Positions 59,431-64,000 of a stretch of DNA of 64,000 bases are shown one piece after another. Numbering within the stretch: position 1 is the stretch's first letter; the number at the start of each line of letters is the position of its first letter. Origin of the DNA: Epiperipatus broadwayi (taxonomy: Eukaryota; Onychophora; Udeonychophora; Euonychophora; Peripatidae); contig JAQFVV010000042.1 of the NCBI GenBank assembly GCA_028023455.1, positions 6,719,922 to 6,783,921 on the forward strand, in the 5' to 3' direction. Position numbers and translations under genes: made by a program. Below the pieces are notes generated by a model that saw only the letters and a program-made list of their open reading frames with translations, ran no database searches and was not told where the DNA came from.

Positions 59431-60116
59431 GTTGGAAAAAATTTAGCCTGAATTAATAATAACTCTCTGAAGCTAGAAAAGAAATTTAATGATCTATCTT
59501 CATGGCCAAAAAATGAAGCTAAAATGCAGTTTTAGGATTTCAGAATAAATTAAATAAGTATCAACAGAGAAGAAACAATGTGCACTGCATTAATCAAGAT
59601 GAAAGATCTACATCGAAATAAAAGATAGGTTGAAGGAAGATAAATGATTTTTATTCTTATTTCTAGTGCATATTTTATATCCTTGATTACTAATCCATTC
59701 AGCTAACTTGCCCTCTACTGAAAATACCTATATATTTCATTACTATCATCATTATCAATCAACAGAAGTATGAAATAATCTCCAAATTTAGTGCAGTTCT
59801 TACTTCTCTTCACAATACCATAGCAAACTTGCTTATTTCTATCCATCTAATATATGATCTCTTTCTAGATCTTTTATAATCTCTTGGGATCTGATTTAAA
59901 ACTCCAACTGTCCATCTATTATCATCTCTTCTAGAAATATGTTCAGTCCAGTTCCATTTCAGTTTCTTAATTCTTTAAATGATGCCAGTGATATATGTTT
60001 GTTCTCTCACCAATGTATTTTATTTTTGAATCTTTTTGTTATTTTTAACACAGTTCTCTCTATACTTTAATGATGATCATAAGTCACAGAATTGTTTTTC
60101 TGTTAACTGCCCAAGT

Positions 60117-60517
60117 AAACCACTAAACTTTACATGATCACCATTTCTTATGCTTGCTCAAAACTGTTATTAAAACAGGCTAAACTCTCCATACAGTAGT
60201 GCCACTCAGTAATCAATGGATGCCAGAAGCTTGGATTGAAAATATTATTGTATTTCAATTTTAGACTCATAGTTTTGTAGTTAATAAGAGATAAAAAGTG
60301 GCTACTGAAGAGTTGCATTAGATCCTAAGATCTAGGTGCAGTGCTCTCATGTCCAAGGCTCCTCACAGATGAAAGCCACAAGCTAGAAATTAGTCTGGCG
60401 ATATTGGACTAGTAGGCACTAGATAGGGATTTTATGCAAAAATCCTTCTAGCATCCATTGATTACTCTGGCTTGCACTGAGTGGCACTACTGTATGGAAA
60501 ATTTTGCCTGTTCTAAA
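60117..60517 (+). mobile_element. Hammerhead-bearing retroposon (family 1), 401 bp variant
   Basis: It is flanked by AACTGCCCAAGT (60105-60116 and 60518-60529), a 12 bp duplication of RTE coding sequence. Removing it restores ETWAVNRK of the host LINE. It has the tail-type start (ACATGATCACCATTTCTTATGC), both GGCAAAACTC-type ends and an extra roughly 100 bp between the halves. It lies in the opposite orientation to the 19.8 kb copy. Confidence 0.88.
60353..60407 (+). ncRNA. Hammerhead copy with mutated core (family 1)
   Basis: CCAA-GGC-UCCUCA, CAGAUGA, A-AGC-CACAA-GCU-A, GAAAU, UAGUC, UGGCGA-UA-UUGG. U4 of the core is changed to A, and one stem I pair is lost (U.C), so cleavage is unlikely. 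Confidence 0.65.
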
Positions 60518-61951
60518 AACTGCCCAAGTCTCAAATCCATAAGCTACAAGTGGTGAAACATATCTAAAAAAAATATTTTTCAAACACATAAGCATATTTT
60601 CTTTTAATATTGAATTGTTTCTACCAAAAGTACTCCATCCAAATTTAATTCTATGCATAACTAATATGACATCGTATTTGTGGCTATTATCTTCTTTTAA
60701 TTCATCATTATCAATCTTTATTTTCTTCTTCTGAGAAAATCCACTGAACAATATTTTAGTCTTTTAGCATTTATCTCTAATCCTACTTTCTTACTCTTGC
60801 AATATTTCCTGAAGTTCTAAAATAATCAGATTATCTGCAAAATTTAATGACTTAAATAATCTCCATTTACTATTACTTCTTTAACTTTCCATATTAATCC
60901 ACAAAATAGTTCTTGCAAAACTGCTGTAGAAAGTTTTAGAGATATGGAGTCATCCTGTTATACACCCATCTCAATGTTAATCTTCTTAATCCCACTATGT
61001 AATCTAATCATTGATGTTGTATTTTTGATATATATTCTTCAGAAAATGACAATATTCTGGGTCTACATTATGACAATACAATGTTTTGATCACTGTACAA
61101 ATGTTTATAGAATCAAATGCCTTTTCATAATCTACAAATCCAAAGCATAATGTCAACTCATATTTATTATTTTTCTTTTTATAACTTTTCTCTATACTTG
61201 GATGTGACCTATGATGCTAAAACTACTTTTAAGTCCAGATAGTGTCTTTGATTGATTAACATCCAAAGTTCATCATATACAAATTGTAATTATCTTGATA
61301 AAATGATTTTATATAAAACTGAGAAAGACTTACAACTTCTAATATGTTCTTAAATATCGATATTACTACTGCATTTTTCCAATCATCTGGTACACCTTTA
61401 TCATTTAAACATATGGGATATACCTTTGGCACCATATTTTCTATTTCTTTATCTGCTTCTTTTAAGATATTGATTATAAATTCCATCATGTTCATGAATT
61501 TTTTCCTTCTTCATAGATTGTATTGTATGTCTCATTTTATTTAAAATGTTGGACAATCCAGAAGATGTAATAATTGCAAAGGATACTTTGTCTCCTTATT
61601 CTTTCTTACTATATAATTCTTTAAAAAATTCTTCCACACATTTTATGATATCATTTCATTTCTTAATAACAGTTCCATTTTCTCTTTTTATTGCAGAAAT
61701 AACTTTCATTTCAATACTTAAGATTGTTTTACACTTCTGAGACTACAACTTTCCTTGCTAATTCACAATTATATTTTTTTACACCATTATTAATTCTTTT
61801 TCAAACCATTTTATAAAATTCTAAATATTCAATCCTTCTTAATGCATTATTTTTATATATTTTCATATTTCTCCTTTTCTTCGTAAATTAACTAGTCTCA
61901 GTACGTCAATTGCTGCTTTTTTATACCAGCTATCTTTGTTATAGTTTTTAA

Positions 61952-62238
61952 GCCAATAAACATCACATGACCACCACCTCTTATGCTTGTTATAGCTGTT
62001 TTTAAAAAAGGCAAAACTCACTATACATATTGCCATACACAGCAAGCTAGAGTAATCCATGGATGCCAGAAGGTTTGTACATAAAATCCCCATCTAGTGC
62101 CTACTCCTCCAATATCCCCAGACTAGTTTCTGGCTTGTGGCCTTCATCAGTGAGGAGCCTTGGATCTGAGAGCACTGCACCTAGATCTTAGGATCTCTAG
62201 CTTGCTGTGTGTGGCAATATGTATAGTGAGTTTTGCCT
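61952..62238 (-). mobile_element. Hammerhead-bearing retroposon (family 1), full 287 bp copy
   Basis: It is flanked by GTTATAGTTTTTAA (61938-61951 and 62239-62252), a 14 bp duplication. It begins CATCACATGACCACC near the left end, then has GGCAAAACTCACTATACA (about 62010) and, at the far end, the reverse complement TGTATAGTGAGTTTTGCC. These form an internal inverted repeat of about 45 bp. The hammerhead lies between them. No open frame is present, so it is non-autonomous. Confidence 0.9.
62109..62163 (-). ncRNA. Type I hammerhead ribozyme (family 1), intact core
   Basis: The minus strand folds as a 55 nt hammerhead: outer stem CCAA/UUGG, internal loop GGC/UA, stem I UCCUCA/UGGGGA (six pairs, one G-U), CUGAUGA, A-GGC-CACAA-GCC-A (stem II, three pairs closed by an A.A mismatch), GAAA, a minimal stem III AC/GU with loop UA, and the cleavage triplet GUC. 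Cleavage would fall between 62121 and 62120. The open stem I makes it type I, as in Penelope-like retroelements. The weak points are the two-nucleotide loop of stem III and the A.A at 10.1-11.1. Confidence 0.8.
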
Positions 62239-63130
62239 GTTATAGTTTTTAAAAGTGTATCAGTTATCTTCTAATTTATTTGGCTCAAATCTGAACCATG
62301 TTCAGAATCTGTTAATATTTGAAAACGATTTGCAAGTACTAATGTAAATTCATTGGCATGTTTCTGAAGGTTAGGAGGAATATCAATTGTGAATTATATT
62401 TTTCTTAGTAATTTTTGTCTCTCTAGTTTTGCATTGTGATCATTTCTTGTAATGAATTTATTAAGAATATTTCTGTTAATCAAAATATAATCCAATTTTG
62501 CTGTACCTTCATTTGGATGCTTCTGTGTCCATTTAGTACTTTTCTCAAAGAAAAAACCATATAGTTTTTCCTTTGCTAACTCCACAAGTCTGCATCTTTT
62601 CTCATTTCCATCACCAGAATAAAATTTACCCACATTTTCATTTTTGAATTATTTACCAATTCTAGCTTTAAAGTCTTCTACGACAATTTTCAAATAATCC
62701 TTTGATCTGATCAAAAATATTTTGTACACATCCATACAAAAATTCTCTACTTCAACATCACAATGAAAACTTGGAGTATAAATCTGAATAATCTGCATCT
62801 GTCATCTTCTATTAATTAAGTTGAATAACTAATCTTGCCATTCTCTCTGATATAAGCTATTAATGTCCATAATGTTTCAATTTTTATTCATAATGAATCC
62901 TGCTCTATTTGTGCTTTCCATATTTGTAGCTTTGTGCATTTCAACTTTTTAAATCATGTCTTTTAACTTCAATGTCCCATTTAATATTAGACAGTTCTTC
63001 CAATTTGGGCAATATTCCTTTTTTTGAAAGTGATTGGCAATTGTAAATATCTAAATAAAAGGTAGACATCAAATGGTGGGCTGGGTCTGCAATTAAGGAA
63101 TTCTTGGCACCTTTCACTTTCAGCTACCAA

Positions 63131-63989
63131 CTATTGATTGTAAATATCTATTTTTTTAAAAAAAGGAAGTTTGTTCTGCCTTCAAGAAAACTCAACTGAT
63201 ATTTCAATTACAAAATATCAGGCTTCTAAGAAGAAAGATTATGATATTACTGTATGTTATATCTGGCAAATGTATAATTTGTTAAATAATGAATATATTT
63301 TAATTTATAATATACAATAAATATTATATGTATAAATATTGTTATGTATAGAAGTAATCTGAAACAAAAATATAGTTCTGTATATGTAAAAATATTTATC
63401 TGTAGAAAATATATAAAGAATGTAATTAAAGGAATGTGTGATTTTAAGATTAGTGTTGTAATTGGAAAATGATCCTAATTAAATATTGTTATTTTAAGCC
63501 AACTTTAATACAACAAATGCAGATATAAAATTCCTTTGCTAGATAGCAACCTTTCCAATGATATTGTACTCTAGAGAATTATGAGTAAAAATGACCTGGC
63601 AGATTAGACAGGGAAATTTGTGGAGTATCATCTTAGAGAGATCTAATTTTGAATGCAAGTCATACAGACCTTTGATAATTTTTTTTAGATATTTGTGTAC
63701 AAGATATTTATATGTATCTTTACATGTAATTATATAATTAAATATTTATAAATACAGATATATTTTAAAATTTTTATCCACTTGTAGCACTTAGTAGTCT
63801 TTGTCAACTAACACTTTGAAAGGCTAACCTTCCCACAATTCCGTGACCTTAATGTTTGCTGCCTGCCTGTTAACATGTAGGTAAAGGTTTACTTTAGCGA
63901 CCACAAGATATTCGCCCTCTAGTTTTTAAAATTAGAACTAAAATATTCTAAAATCTAAACGTAAAAGATAATTATAAAAAATCATTTAC
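63131..63989. other. Unrecognised sequence at the right edge
   Basis: No gene was recognised. TA-rich runs cover 63240-63420 and 63690-63775. The phrase CTTTGAAAGGCTAACCTTCC near 63815 resembles the fold-back arm at 21324-21341. Confidence 0.45.
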
Positions 63990-64000
63990 CTTTTTAAGCA
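63990..64000 (-). CDS. YARS2: YARS2, probable 3' end of an upstream exon (cut by window edge)
   Basis: On the minus strand the last bases of the window read TGC TTA AAA AG followed by the donor GTAAATG. Ending in phase 2 (AG) joins with the first base of the next recognised exon to make an arginine codon, giving CLKR before VSQLEQK. Phase and position fit an exon lying upstream of the tyrosine-binding exon. Only 11 bases are visible, so this rests on the donor and phase alone. Confidence 0.4.

Larger units (their letters stand above)
59745..63130 (-). pseudogene. RTE-like LINE copy B, near full length but decayed
   Basis: From 63.1 kb downward the minus strand shows: apurinic-type endonuclease remains (DFKARIGK near 62690-62670, GKFYSGDGNEKRCRLVELAK, TKWTQKHPNEGTAKLDYILI); a linker; ILKEADKEIENMVP and CLNDKGVPDDWKNAVVI (reverse transcriptase fingers); palm remains near 61150-60830; IKFGWSTFGRNNSILKENML and YGFETWA near 60540; and the 3' end near 59745 with an AATGATGATAG tail. 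It is interrupted by two family 1 retroposons (61952-62238 and 60117-60517), which date after it. Confidence 0.85.
12573..64000 (-). other. YARS2: YARS2 gene, mitochondrial tyrosyl-tRNA synthetase (partial, eight internal exons plus a probable edge exon)
   Basis: The gene encodes the class I enzyme that charges mitochondrial tRNA-Tyr with tyrosine in the matrix. The exons translate to a continuous catalytic domain in the order expected of the family: [15 protein letters not shown] (tyrosine and ATP site, HIGH motif), IGDPS, an NSEWY segment, YQVFQAYDW (tyrosine contacts), GGNDQLGN, and GEKLGKS (KMSKS loop). All eight internal exons have AG/GT borders, and neighbouring phases match. The N-terminal targeting peptide and the C-terminal S4-like RNA-binding part are not in the recognised exons. 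Introns are about 15.9, 9.8, 0.8, 0.2, 0.2, 8.8 and 5.4 kb and are full of repeats. The mitochondrial assignment is from resemblance to animal YARS2 and bacterial TyrRS rather than to cytosolic YARS1. Confidence 0.93.

Overview
This is a eukaryotic, strongly AT-rich (by eye about three quarters A+T) animal genomic window. It has small exons, very long introns and a dense layer of decayed transposable elements. The mix of RTE-like LINEs, Penelope-like elements with GIY-YIG domains, KIAA1586-type hAT relics, solo LTRs, tRNA-like SINEs and abundant fold-back repeats suits an invertebrate metazoan. A mollusc, perhaps a cephalopod, is my best guess, but it rests on element types and not on a species match.

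One host gene is recognisable: mitochondrial tyrosyl-tRNA synthetase (YARS2), on the minus strand. Eight internal coding exons with canonical GT/AG borders and compatible phases run from 54533 down to 12573. A probable end of an upstream exon lies at the right edge (63990-64000). The remaining C-terminal exons were not found in the first 12.5 kb and may lie beyond position 1. Introns range from about 190 bp to about 16 kb and hold nearly everything else in the window.

Layout from left to right: an LTR retrotransposon with two 1.45 kb LTRs and a tRNA-Lys-type primer binding site (885-4549); a terminal-inverted-repeat element (7548-8984); a triplicated repeat carrying a hammerhead-like ribozyme (10505-11490); a long LTR copy (12677-about 15250) and a decayed LINE (15300-17100); a hammerhead-bearing short retroposon beside a fold-back element with hammerhead-like motifs (19757-20442); an LTR-like segment (24170-25105); GC-richer LTR-like stretches (30590-34720); an RTE LINE split by a 1058 bp DNA element with an 8 bp target duplication (35542-38060); a hAT relic (39405-41430); a Penelope-like fragment with inverted arms (41772-42634); another short retroposon (43641-43816); two solo LTRs with ATAT duplications (46698-49543 and 49846-51985); a second Penelope-like fragment (53400-53833); a head-to-head SINE pair (57306-57561); and RTE LINEs invaded by more of the short retroposons (58255-63130).

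The most interesting signal is a family of 176-401 bp retroposons flanked by 11-14 bp target duplications. They carry a 55 nt type I hammerhead ribozyme fold (CUGAUGA, GAAA, GUC) whose stems covary between copies in this window. A second, unrelated repeat at 10.5-11.5 kb carries its own complete hammerhead core with a compensatory stem II change. All ribozyme and family calls come from reading the sequence; no search or fold was run.
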